Assembly (NCBI GenBank): GCA_007376745.1
Contig: VMGU01000018.1
Location: forward strand, 4,267 to 12,839
Length of the DNA stretch: 8,573 nucleotides
Origin: Parcubacteria group bacterium Athens0714_26
GTDB lineage: Bacteria; Patescibacteriota; Minisyncoccia; UBA6257; 02-FULL-45-10c
Direction: 5' to 3'
This document shows, one piece after another, positions 1 through 5,642 of this stretch. The translations under genes and the position numbers were made by a program. Under the pieces are notes generated by a model. That model ran no database searches. It saw only the letters and a list, made by a program, of their open reading frames with translations, and had not been told where the DNA came from. How positions within the stretch are numbered: position 1 is the stretch's first letter; each line of letters begins with the position of its first letter.

Positions 1-107
1 CACAATAATCCATTTAAATTTTTATTTGTATGCTTGATAATACTTAAAATATAAGTTATTTTGAAAAGACTGAAGTTCGTTCCAAACTAAATAAAAAGGG
101 GGTTGCC

Positions 108-290
108 ATGCTTTTAAATCAAGATAGACTGTCAACAATATTTTGGGGGTTCGGATTTTTAACCTTAGTATTATCAGTAATATTATTTGTTTTAAGAAAA
201 AAACTGAAATTTGAAAAAGGCTATATAATTTTTATTTATTTATCTCTATTTTTCTTCTTGCTCTCGGTCATAATACCGCCCACTCCTTAA
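108..290 (+). CDS. small two-helix membrane protein, unknown function
   Basis: A 60-residue protein with two hydrophobic segments, about residues 11-29 and 38-57, joined by a short basic loop (RKKLKFEKG), so a helical hairpin in the membrane is expected. The ATG is preceded by a G-rich SD-like stretch (AAGGGGGT, 96-103) at about 4 bases, one of the few recognisable ribosome sites in the window, and the gene is followed 13 bases later by a good intrinsic terminator. That combination makes it likely to be a real single-gene unit. I recognise no family and see no conserved polar or catalytic residues. It could be a small-peptide toxin or an accessory membrane subunit, but nothing nearby supports either. 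Confidence 0.6.
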   Translation: MLLNQDRLSTIFWGFGFLTLVLSVILFVLRKKLKFEKGYIIFIYLSLFFFLLSVIIPPTP

Positions 291-303
291 TATTTATTCT
301 ATC

Positions 304-330
304 CCCCGACTTTACGTCGGGGTTTTTATT
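304..330 (+). terminator. intrinsic terminator of the small membrane protein gene
   Basis: A perfect 7-bp stem CCCCGAC/GTCGGGG (304-310 with 316-322) with the 5-base loop TTTAC is followed by TTTTTATT. It lies just after the stop codon at 288-290. Confidence 0.8.
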
Positions 331-370
331 CTTTTAAAAAACCTTGATAATAGATACAATCAAGACACTG

Positions 371-423
371 CCCTCGTAGCCCCGACGAGCTTTGCTGTCG
401 GGGTCCCGACCGTAGCGTCGGGA
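371..423. repeat. pair of adjacent GC-rich hairpins (REP-like)
   Basis: Two stem-loops stand back to back. CCCCGAC (380-386) pairs with GTCGGGG (397-403), extended inward by AGC/GCT with one bulged G. TCCCGAC (404-410) pairs with GTCGGGA (417-423). Both use the same CCCGAC/GTCGGG arms as the terminator at 304-322, but neither is followed by a T-run, so they do not look like terminators. The left edge (CCCTCGTAG, 371-379) also resembles the start of the tRNA at 444-452. They may be a dispersed intergenic repeat of this genome. Confidence 0.5.
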
Positions 424-442
424 TATAACAAACAAAATAAAT

Positions 443-514
443 GTCCTCGTAGTGAAACGGATATCACGCATGGCTTCGAACCATGAAGTCCGGGTTCAAT
501 TCCTGGCGAGGACA
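443..514 (+). tRNA. tRNA-Arg(UCG)
   Basis: The full cloverleaf can be drawn. The acceptor stem is GTCCTCG/CGAGGAC (443-449, 507-513), the D stem GTGA/TCAC, and the anticodon stem CATGG/CCATG around the loop CTTCGAA, giving anticodon TCG, which reads CGA. The T stem is CCGGG/CCTGG with loop TTCAATT, and A514 is the discriminator. The variable loop is only 4 bases. The CCA end is not encoded (ACAA follows), unlike the tRNA-Lys in this window, so it would be added after transcription. Confidence 0.9.
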
Positions 515-531
515 CAATATTAATTTCACTT

Positions 532-559
532 TTGTATTCAGCTCCCTTATTGTTAAGAT
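532..559 (+). promoter_or_regulatory. weak candidate promoter for the transglutaminase-like gene
   Basis: TTGTAT (532-537) and TAAGAT (554-559) are separated by 16 bases and resemble -35 and -10 boxes. Transcription would begin only a few bases before the ATG at 570, which would fit the absence of an SD sequence there (a nearly leaderless mRNA). In AT-rich DNA such matches also arise by chance. Confidence 0.2.
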
Positions 560-569
560 ATAGATTCAT

Positions 570-1484
570 ATGATTATGCCACACATGCACAAGTTCAAAA
601 TTATTTATACTGCTACCTTCCACTTGGAACCCAAAAGCGCTGTACATGCGTGGCTAGCACTACCAATAAATAGCTTTGGTCAACAAATAGTGAAGACATC
701 ATTAAATTTCACACCTTTGCGCGCTGACCAAAACAGTAACGATAACACCATTATACATACATCCCTGCAAGAACCAGGGATTACTAAACTGACGGCAACA
801 ATAGATGCCACACTTAAGCAATATGCCGTGCAAGTTAAAAACTTAAATTATTTGCATCACAAAAAGATAGTAAACGCCTATACCAAAAATGAATCCTTTT
901 TAGAAAAGACTAAACAATTAAAGTCGTTGGCAACAAAAATAAAACATGAGAGTCGTGATAACCTCCATGCCCTCCACATGGCATTCGAGCACACTGTGAA
1001 TTCGTTTAGTTATTGCTACCCAGTACAACAACGCGGGGTAAAAAAATTACAATTTGACAATCTTAAGGGGGATTGCGGAGAATACACATCATTCTTTGTT
1101 ACTCTGTGTCGGGCAATGGGTATACCCGCGCGACCGAGTACTGGATTTGTAGTAAGTACCAAAGGAAAACTACTTGAACACGCATGGGCTAGTGTATATG
1201 TACCAGGCTACGGCTGGTGTGATATTGATACTCAGTACGCAGCGCTCGAGCAAGATATCCGTCAAGCCACAGAAAAATACTTCTTAATCCGCAGTGATTA
1301 TCGTATTGCCTTTTCTAATGGGTACAACCTCCCGCTACATCCCACTATCCCCCTTGACTTTAGTTACTCATACTGGCAACAACAATATTTGCCCATGTCG
1401 AGAAAAACCGTTCAGGTACTTCAGCCAATCGTATTCGCAAGTAGAGGCAAGGTAAAATTCTCCGATACACTTCTGATAAAATAA
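570..1484 (+). CDS. transglutaminase-like cysteine protease-fold protein
   Basis: A 304-residue soluble protein with no signal peptide or membrane segment. Residues 1-90 form a beta-rich N-terminal part with the W-x-x-LP...Q-x-V pattern typical of bacterial transglutaminase-like proteins. Residues 130-225 are the transglutaminase core: Cys169 in GDCGEYTSFF, His204 in LEHAWASVYV, and Asp220 in PGYGWCDIDTQ complete a Cys-His-Asp triad. In bacteria such domains act as transglutaminases or, more often, as cysteine proteases or peptidases; which applies here is not visible. The start is uncertain: no SD precedes M1, M3 or M6, and M1 is given. The gene converges on the radical SAM/peptide operon with only 40 bases between stop codons. 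A role in cutting or cross-linking the modified peptide is inference from proximity alone. It could equally be an independent peptidase. Confidence 0.85.
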   Translation: MIMPHMHKFKIIYTATFHLEPKSAVHAWLALPINSFGQQIVKTSLNFTPLRADQNSNDNTIIHTSLQEPGITKLTATIDATLKQYAVQVKNLNYLHHKKIVNAYTKNESFLEKTKQLKSLATKIKHESRDNLHALHMAFEHTVNSFSYCYPVQQRGVKKLQFDNLKGDCGEYTSFFVTLCRAMGIPARPSTGFVVSTKGKLLEHAWASVYVPGYGWCDIDTQYAALEQDIRQATEKYFLIRSDYRIAFSNGYNLPLHPTIPLDFSYSYWQQQYLPMSRKTVQVLQPIVFASRGKVKFSDTLLIK

Positions 1485-1515
1485 AACCCGGTAACGTTTG
1501 TACGTTGACCGGGTT
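1485..1515. terminator. bidirectional hairpin between convergent genes
   Basis: AACCCGGT (1485-1492) pairs with ACCGGGTT (1508-1515). The stem continues inward as AACGT/ACGTT with one bulged G, giving about 13 bp around a TTGT loop. It starts directly after the stop of the transglutaminase-like gene. On the minus strand the hairpin is followed by TTATTTTAT, so it also serves as a terminator for the radical SAM/peptide operon. Confidence 0.75.
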
Positions 1516-1536
1516 AGGCTTGTTCTAGCCTTTTTT
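1516..1536 (+). terminator. second terminator hairpin, lying inside the peptide gene
   Basis: AGGCT (1516-1520) pairs with AGCCT (1527-1531) around a 6-base loop, followed by TTTTT, a canonical intrinsic terminator for the + strand transglutaminase-like gene. Its T-run is the complement of the two Lys codons near the end of the peptide gene, and the peptide's stop codon lies at the loop/stem junction. The same bases therefore work as coding sequence on one strand and as terminator on the other. Confidence 0.7.
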
Positions 1537-1647
1537 GTTACGCGATGCAGTTGAGGAACAACCTTTATGTGTTGCTGCCACTACGACTTGCGTAGTGTCG
1601 GCGCGTAATTTTGTTGCTGGCGCTACGTATTGATTTTTCTTTTTCAT
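1525..1647 (-). CDS. putative RiPP precursor peptide, 40 residues
   Basis: This short gene encodes 40 residues. It begins MKKKNQYVAPATKLRADTT, has a middle part QVVVAATHKG and ends CSSTASRNKKG. Its ATG overlaps the stop of the radical SAM gene (ATGA, 1644-1647), and a very strong SD (AAGGAGGAGG) sits 4-7 bases upstream within that gene. A basic start, then Y7-x-x-P10 and L14-R15, resembles leader motifs recognised by PqqD-type domains (lasso leaders have YxxP; PqqA has a P-A...L-R stretch). The C-terminal third holds the only Cys (C30) followed by Ser/Ser/Thr, a plausible core for a thioether or other radical cross-link. There is no GG leader-cleavage motif. Leader/core boundary and product are unknown. 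Placement beside an RRE-bearing maturase, ribosome site and coupling make a real gene likely; assignment as precursor is inference. Confidence 0.8.
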   Translation of the reverse strand: MKKKNQYVAPATKLRADTTQVVVAATHKGCSSTASRNKKG

Positions 1648-3008
1648 ATTGCCTCCTCCTTTCTCCTAAGTTTATTGCGTACCTGTGCAATTCGGCAGTT
1701 TTCGGGTGAATTACCAAACATACTGCCTCCTTCTAGTAATGCGAGTCCAGGACATCGGGCACATAAATGAAGTAACGAGCAGGTAGCACAACTAAGATTA
1801 CTTATCTTAATATTTCTTAAAAATTGCAGTTGTGAAGAATTCCGCCAAATCTGTTTGAAAGTTTGCTTATGCAGATCACCAACTTCGACAAGGAACTGGT
1901 TGCACGGTAGCACCTTGCCAACTGGCGTTATCGCACAAGTATTGAACCCGCTGTAACAAGGTGCTGCCTCAAGAAGATTGGAAAATCCAAAGTATAGCTT
2001 GTGTTCTTCAAAAGGGGGTCGTCCTGCGTATGTTTCAGATAATTCTCGATTTGCCAAAAAGTCTTCTAGTTGCTCATTAGTAATTCTAAGTTCTAAAGTA
2101 TCCAACCTCCCATTATTTCTCGGTGTAATCACTGGACTCGGCGACATTATACACCCTAACGATTGTATAAGTTCACGGACACGATAACGTTCATGAAATG
2201 TATGCTGTAACATAGGATAAGCAATTTCAACCTTAATTCCACATTCTCGTAATCTTCGTATACCAACGATGGTCTGATTAAATGAACCAGATAAATTAGT
2301 AACGCTATCGTGCGTCTGCGCAGTCGCGCCATAAAGACTCACCTGGACACGCCGCACCTTTCTTATTGAAAGCTCTTTTGCCACATCGTCAGTAATAAGT
2401 GTTCCGTTACTAAGTATGTCGATGGTGAAATGTAATTCGTCGGCATATTTAATTATGGACAGCGCGTCAGGCCTGGTAAAAAATTCGCCGCCAGTGAACG
2501 AGACGAAAAGTGTTCCCGCTTTAGATAACTGTTCTAATATGTGCCTTATGTCATGCAATTTCAGTGACGGCAGATTATGCTCCATATAGCAATGAATACA
2601 ATTCTCATTACATGAATAGGTTACTTCAAATGTAACAGCAAATGGTATGAGTAATTCAATAGCTTTCATCTCGATTGATAACAAAGCTTGTTGACCATCA
2701 CTTTGCACGACACCACTCTCGGTTTTCATCGGAATACACCTTAGTTCATCATCAAGGTAATGCTGCTCCGCAAGCTCACCAAGAAACACATTACTATCAT
2801 GCCATGCTTGCATATACGAAAGACCAAACTTCTTTAAGAGCTCACTCGCGAGGTCATGCAACGTAATCCCTCGTGCCAGCAATGGCCAGAGTACCGCGGC
2901 AGTCTCGTTGAAAACTGCAACCTCTTGAGTTGCACAATTAAATGCAACTATTTCATTACCGATTAACCGCCAACCAATCTTATTGTTCAGCTTAATCAAA
3001 CTTTCCAT
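1644..3008 (-). CDS. radical SAM/SPASM peptide maturase with N-terminal PqqD-type RRE
   Basis: A 454-residue enzyme. Residues about 5-90 are a PqqD-like domain (VAFNCATQEVAVFNETAAVLW and following helices), the usual RiPP leader-binding element. The radical SAM core follows: C133-x3-C137-x2-C140 (CNENCIHC) binds the [4Fe-4S] cluster that cleaves S-adenosylmethionine, and GGE (173-175) is the SAM-binding motif. The C-terminal SPASM domain has C351-x12-G-x4-C369, then C407-x2-C410-x5-C416-x2-C419 and C438, enough for two auxiliary Fe-S clusters. Such enzymes install C-C, thioether or ether links in ribosomal peptides; the reaction here is unknown. The start chosen is the ATG at 3008, preceded by AAAGGAG at 6 bases; an in-frame ATG 13 codons earlier lacks a ribosome site. 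The last base overlaps the peptide gene as ATGA. No transporter or separate PqqD is seen. Confidence 0.93.
   Translation of the reverse strand: MESLIKLNNKIGWRLIGNEIVAFNCATQEVAVFNETAAVLWPLLARGITLHDLASELLKKFGLSYMQAWHDSNVFLGELAEQHYLDDELRCIPMKTESGVVQSDGQQALLSIEMKAIELLIPFAVTFEVTYSCNENCIHCYMEHNLPSLKLHDIRHILEQLSKAGTLFVSFTGGEFFTRPDALSIIKYADELHFTIDILSNGTLITDDVAKELSIRKVRRVQVSLYGATAQTHDSVTNLSGSFNQTIVGIRRLRECGIKVEIAYPMLQHTFHERYRVRELIQSLGCIMSPSPVITPRNNGRLDTLELRITNEQLEDFLANRELSETYAGRPPFEEHKLYFGFSNLLEAAPCYSGFNTCAITPVGKVLPCNQFLVEVGDLHKQTFKQIWRNSSQLQFLRNIKISNLSCATCSLLHLCARCPGLALLEGGSMFGNSPENCRIAQVRNKLRRKEEAI
1652..1661 (-). promoter_or_regulatory. strong ribosome binding site of the peptide gene
   Basis: Read on the minus strand this is AAGGAGGAGG, two overlapping perfect SD cores with spacers of about 4 and 7 bases to the ATG at 1647. 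It lies within the last codons (K-E-E) of the radical SAM gene, so ribosomes finishing the enzyme can restart on the peptide. Confidence 0.85.
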
Positions 3009-3014
3009 ACAAAA

Positions 3015-3021
3015 CTCCTTT
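3015..3021 (-). promoter_or_regulatory. ribosome binding site fixing the radical SAM start
   Basis: On the minus strand the sequence reads AAAGGAG followed by a 6-base spacer and ATG (3008). This decides the start in favour of MESLIKLNNK rather than the upstream ATG of the same frame. Confidence 0.8.
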
Positions 3022-3029
3022 CTATTTAT

Positions 3030-3130
3030 GGAAATCAGCCTCACCAATTTCCAAGTTATTGTTAATGTTCAATTTATACTTACCCTACTTATTTTACTTA
3101 TAATAGTCAAATAAACTATACATTAATCAA
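3030..3130 (-). promoter_or_regulatory. AT-rich upstream region of the RiPP operon with weak promoter and leader hairpin
   Basis: On the minus strand, TTGATT (3125-3130) and TATTAT (3100-3105) could be -35 and -10 boxes, but the 19-base spacer is long. Nearer the gene a 6-bp inverted repeat, GGAAAT (3030-3035) and ATTTCC (3047-3052), can fold in the 5' leader about 8 bases before the SD and might affect access to it. Neither element is strong. The operon very likely starts in this stretch because a terminator lies immediately upstream at 3147-3176. Confidence 0.25.
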
Positions 3131-3146
3131 ATGGCCTAATTAATCA

Positions 3147-3176
3147 AAACTCGTTCCGTTTAAACGGAACGAGTTT
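3147..3176 (-). terminator. perfect 30-base palindrome, terminator of the Cys-rich protein gene
   Basis: AAACTCGTTCCGTTT (3147-3161) is the exact reverse complement of 3162-3176, giving an 11-bp or longer stem. It begins 15 bases past the stop of the Cys-rich gene. On the minus strand the stem runs into TTTTGATT. On the + strand it is followed by TGTGTTTATTTT, so it may work in both directions. It separates that gene from the RiPP operon. Confidence 0.7.
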
Positions 3177-3191
3177 GTGTTTATTTTATAT

Positions 3192-5231
3192 TTACTGGAT
3201 ACCGAAGAAAAAATTCAGCATTTGAGCCATAAACGATTTAAGCTCAAGGCTTCCGCTTGGCGGGGCCGGAGGAGGCGGAGTTGAAGGAGGAGGCTCTGTG
3301 GCTGGAGGAGGAGCAATATTTCCGCTAGGCGGTAATAAATTACCTTGGGTTGGTGGCGCTATCATATTCGCGGGCGATGGAAAACCCGTTGCCGGCAGAT
3401 TTTCGGGCGATATTCCGGTTCCCTGTATCGGTGCCCCTGGCGGAGCCATTATTTGCCCTTCCGGCAATTTTTGTCCTTCAATAAATCTCGGCGCGATACT
3501 TCCTCCTTGATTGACTCCTGTTGACGGTATTCCAGCTGGCGGACATTTATCGCCTTCACATTTTATCGGTTCGGTTCCGGGTTTAAACATCTGCTGTATT
3601 TGTTGACAATTTTCGCCTTCACAGGGTTTCGTCGAACCGGTGACTGGCGCAAATTGTCCTTGTCCGCCGCCCGAACCAAAATTCTTGCATTGGTCAGGAT
3701 TAGTTTCACAATAAGTTTTACATTCTTCCGGTCCTTTGCATCCGCCCGGACCGGCTTGCTGGGGCATGGTTTGACCGCCGGGATTTATCGCGCCCGGGCC
3801 GGGTTGAAAATTTTGACCTTCTCCAGCTCCAGCCGGGCCTGATTGACCTCCTGGCATCTGTTGAAAATTTTTACATTGATCCGGATTATCTTCACAAACT
3901 TTTTTACATTCTTCAGGGGTTTTGCAACCGCCGGGACCCGTCTGACCAGACTGCATCATTTGTCCTTTTTGTCCGGGCGGCGGACAATTTTCTCCTTCGC
4001 ATTTTTGTCCTGGAGGCGGCGCGAACTTTTCAAAACAAGTACGCATTTGGTTACCGAAATCTCGCGGCGGCATAGCTTCCCCGCTCTTAAATTTATCCAA
4101 TTTCTCCGCGCCAATCGCCGAAGTTATGCAATCCCTTGCTTCGTTAGGCGCTTGATCCAACATTTTATTAAAATCTTCTTTAAATTTGCCTTTACCCTGT
4201 TCCATTTTCTGTAATTCTTCCTTGGGAATCATTCCATTATCCCTTCCAAACTCAAAACAAGTTTGCTGATTGTCCGGATTATTGCAAAACGTTTCGCATT
4301 CATCTTTACCCTTGCATCCGCCTGGTCCCTTGCCTCCGGTCTTGCGAGCCATCGCCGCTTCTTCCGAACTCATAAATCCGGCTGCTTCGGCAAATTTGGT
4401 ACATTCTTCAAAATGACTTTCTTCTTGACAATAAATATCACATTCCTCCCTGCCCTTACAAGACGGGGGCTTAATACCTTTTTTAATCGCCTGCAACATT
4501 TTTTGGGAATCTTCTTTTTGTTTTTCATCCATCATCCCGGCTTCTATGGCGAAATTCATACACACCTCCATATTATCGGGGTTGCCACAGTATTCGTCGC
4601 ATTCATTTTTGCCCTTGCAAGGAGGAGGTTTTACGCCTCTTTTGACAGCCGCCAGCATTTTTTGAACATCTTCTAATTCTTTGCCTTGGATAAAACCCGC
4701 TTCTATGCCAAAAGTAATGCATTCTTCCATATGCTCCGGCGCCTGACAATAAACATCGCATTCATTTTTGCCCTTGCACGGAGGAGGTTTTACGCCTCGT
4801 TTTATTGCCGCTTGAACCTGCTTGGCTTCTTTTAATTCTTCCGGCGGCATTAAATCATTCTTTATGGCGAAAGAAATGCATTCGTCCATATTATCAATAT
4901 CGTTGCAATACGTATCACATTCATTTTTGCCGCGACAGTCGCCAGGACCCTTTGCGCCGGTAGCCATAAACTTCTTTGCCATGCCTATTTCTTCTTCAGA
5001 CATCAAATTATGCTCCTCGGCAAAAGCAATGCAGGGTTTTATATTTTCCGGCTTGTCGCAGTAAGTCCGGCATTCACTTTCACTTTTACAATTACCCAAC
5101 TCTTTAACCGGATATTGAATATCAGAATTTTGAACAGAACCAACTTGAGCTAACGCATTTGTTATTAAAAGAAAAGAAACCGCCGCTCCGAAAAGTATAA
5201 TACTAAAACTTATAAAATATTTTGTTTTCAT
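3192..5231 (-). CDS. secreted Cys-rich tandem-repeat protein with Pro/Gly-rich tail
   Basis: A 679-residue exported protein of a family I cannot name. A Sec signal peptide covers residues 1-28 (KTK start, long hydrophobic core, ALA before Q29). Six repeats follow with the exact spacing C-x5-C-x3-C-x8-C, starting at C48, C99, C152, C205, C258 and C306; four of these starts are exactly 53 residues apart. The consensus runs C-K-G-K-x-E-C-D-x-Y-C, an acidic/Asn stretch, E-C-x-x-F-A-I-E-A-G, then a charged helix ending in GVKPPP. Two shortened copies start at C436 and C498 (last spacing x6), and three CEGxxC minimotifs lie at 411, 537 and 558. There are 40 Cys, an even number, which fits disulfides outside the cell, though metal binding is possible. 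Residues about 565-660 are Pro/Gly-rich, and the protein ends in a short hydrophobic stretch (MLNFFFGIQ). No SD is seen; it lies 15 bases after the 91-residue gene. Confidence 0.88.
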   Translation of the reverse strand: MKTKYFISFSIILFGAAVSFLLITNALAQVGSVQNSDIQYPVKELGNCKSESECRTYCDKPENIKPCIAFAEEHNLMSEEEIGMAKKFMATGAKGPGDCRGKNECDTYCNDIDNMDECISFAIKNDLMPPEELKEAKQVQAAIKRGVKPPPCKGKNECDVYCQAPEHMEECITFGIEAGFIQGKELEDVQKMLAAVKRGVKPPPCKGKNECDEYCGNPDNMEVCMNFAIEAGMMDEKQKEDSQKMLQAIKKGIKPPSCKGREECDIYCQEESHFEECTKFAEAAGFMSSEEAAMARKTGGKGPGGCKGKDECETFCNNPDNQQTCFEFGRDNGMIPKEELQKMEQGKGKFKEDFNKMLDQAPNEARDCITSAIGAEKLDKFKSGEAMPPRDFGNQMRTCFEKFAPPPGQKCEGENCPPPGQKGQMMQSGQTGPGGCKTPEECKKVCEDNPDQCKNFQQMPGGQSGPAGAGEGQNFQPGPGAINPGGQTMPQQAGPGGCKGPEECKTYCETNPDQCKNFGSGGGQGQFAPVTGSTKPCEGENCQQIQQMFKPGTEPIKCEGDKCPPAGIPSTGVNQGGSIAPRFIEGQKLPEGQIMAPPGAPIQGTGISPENLPATGFPSPANMIAPPTQGNLLPPSGNIAPPPATEPPPSTPPPPAPPSGSLELKSFMAQMLNFFFGIQ
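4257..5090 (-). repeat. six tandem Cys-repeat units within the secreted protein gene
   Basis: The DNA encodes residues 48-325. The unit length is about 51, 53, 53, 53 and 48 codons between successive first Cys codons. The third and fourth units are also close at DNA level: 4597-4639 and 4756-4798 match over 43 bases with one difference, 159 bases apart, which points to fairly recent duplication or gene conversion within the array. Confidence 0.8.
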
Positions 5232-5246
5232 ATTTATAATTTTAAT

Positions 5247-5522
5247 TTATTTAAAAGGGTTAGTTTTGATGTTTGAAAACGGGTTAGTTTTGCTAGTAGG
5301 ATTGATATCGGGCGCGTTTTCTAACGGATTTGATTGCGTATTGATGCTTGGCAAGACGCCTTGAGTCGCGCTGTCTGTTATTTTTTGCGCCGCATCGCCG
5401 GCATTTTGAATCGCGCTCTGGTCCAATGAAGCGGATTTTTTTAATTTAATCCAATACAAATATCCCGTGACACCAATCAACAATACGACCACTATTAATA
5501 ATATTAAAGTTGTTTTTTTCAT
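5247..5522 (-). CDS. small single-pass membrane protein with Asn-Pro-Phe tail
   Basis: A 91-residue protein. Residues 5-24 are a strong hydrophobic segment behind a KK start, best read as a membrane anchor (or uncleaved signal) with the rest outside. Residues 30-60 are polar and Ala/Gln-rich. The C-terminus carries short repeats: NPLENAPDINP, TNPFSN and TNPFK, the last at the very end. Small anchored proteins with such NPL/NPF tails are, from memory, common in Parcubacteria, with no known function; this is recollection, not a search. It precedes the Cys-rich secreted protein in the same direction with 15 bases between, so the two probably share an mRNA. No SD lies at a usable distance from the ATG. 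Confidence 0.75.
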   Translation of the reverse strand: MKKTTLILLIVVVLLIGVTGYLYWIKLKKSASLDQSAIQNAGDAAQKITDSATQGVLPSINTQSNPLENAPDINPTSKTNPFSNIKTNPFK

Positions 5523-5642
5523 ATACTTATATCTTACACCTTATTAGAAAAAAATACTTTAAGATATCCACAGCCCTATTTAAAAACGCGCAAGGAAATA
5601 AATGGCGGTTTATTCTGCCAGCCAAAAATCAATTTTAAAGAA

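Noticed and set aside
360..647. 95-codon frame on the minus strand
   Set aside because: It reads through the antisense of tRNA-Arg and the GC hairpins; the SSPGIEPGLHGSKP stretch is the usual false translation of a tRNA.
1978..2866. Two + strand frames opposite the radical SAM gene
   Set aside because: Shadows of a gene with all expected motifs on the other strand.
443..3146. Attachment-site repeat of the tRNA-Arg 3' end at the far side of the RiPP block
   Set aside because: I looked for the last bases of the tRNA (GGCGAGGAC) downstream and found no convincing second copy, and no integrase is present.
3298..5064. Several open frames on the + strand opposite the Cys-rich gene
   Set aside because: They are antisense to a long, well-supported repetitive gene, have no ribosome sites and resemble no protein; the biased repeat codons keep the opposite strand open.
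4257..5090. CRISPR-like regular repeat
   Set aside because: The regular spacing comes from in-frame protein repeats within a signal-peptide protein; units are not short identical repeats with unique spacers, and there are no cas genes.
5597..5625. Possible terminator after the permease gene (GGCGG...CCAGCC)
   Set aside because: Only four or so consecutive pairs with a large loop and no proper T-run.
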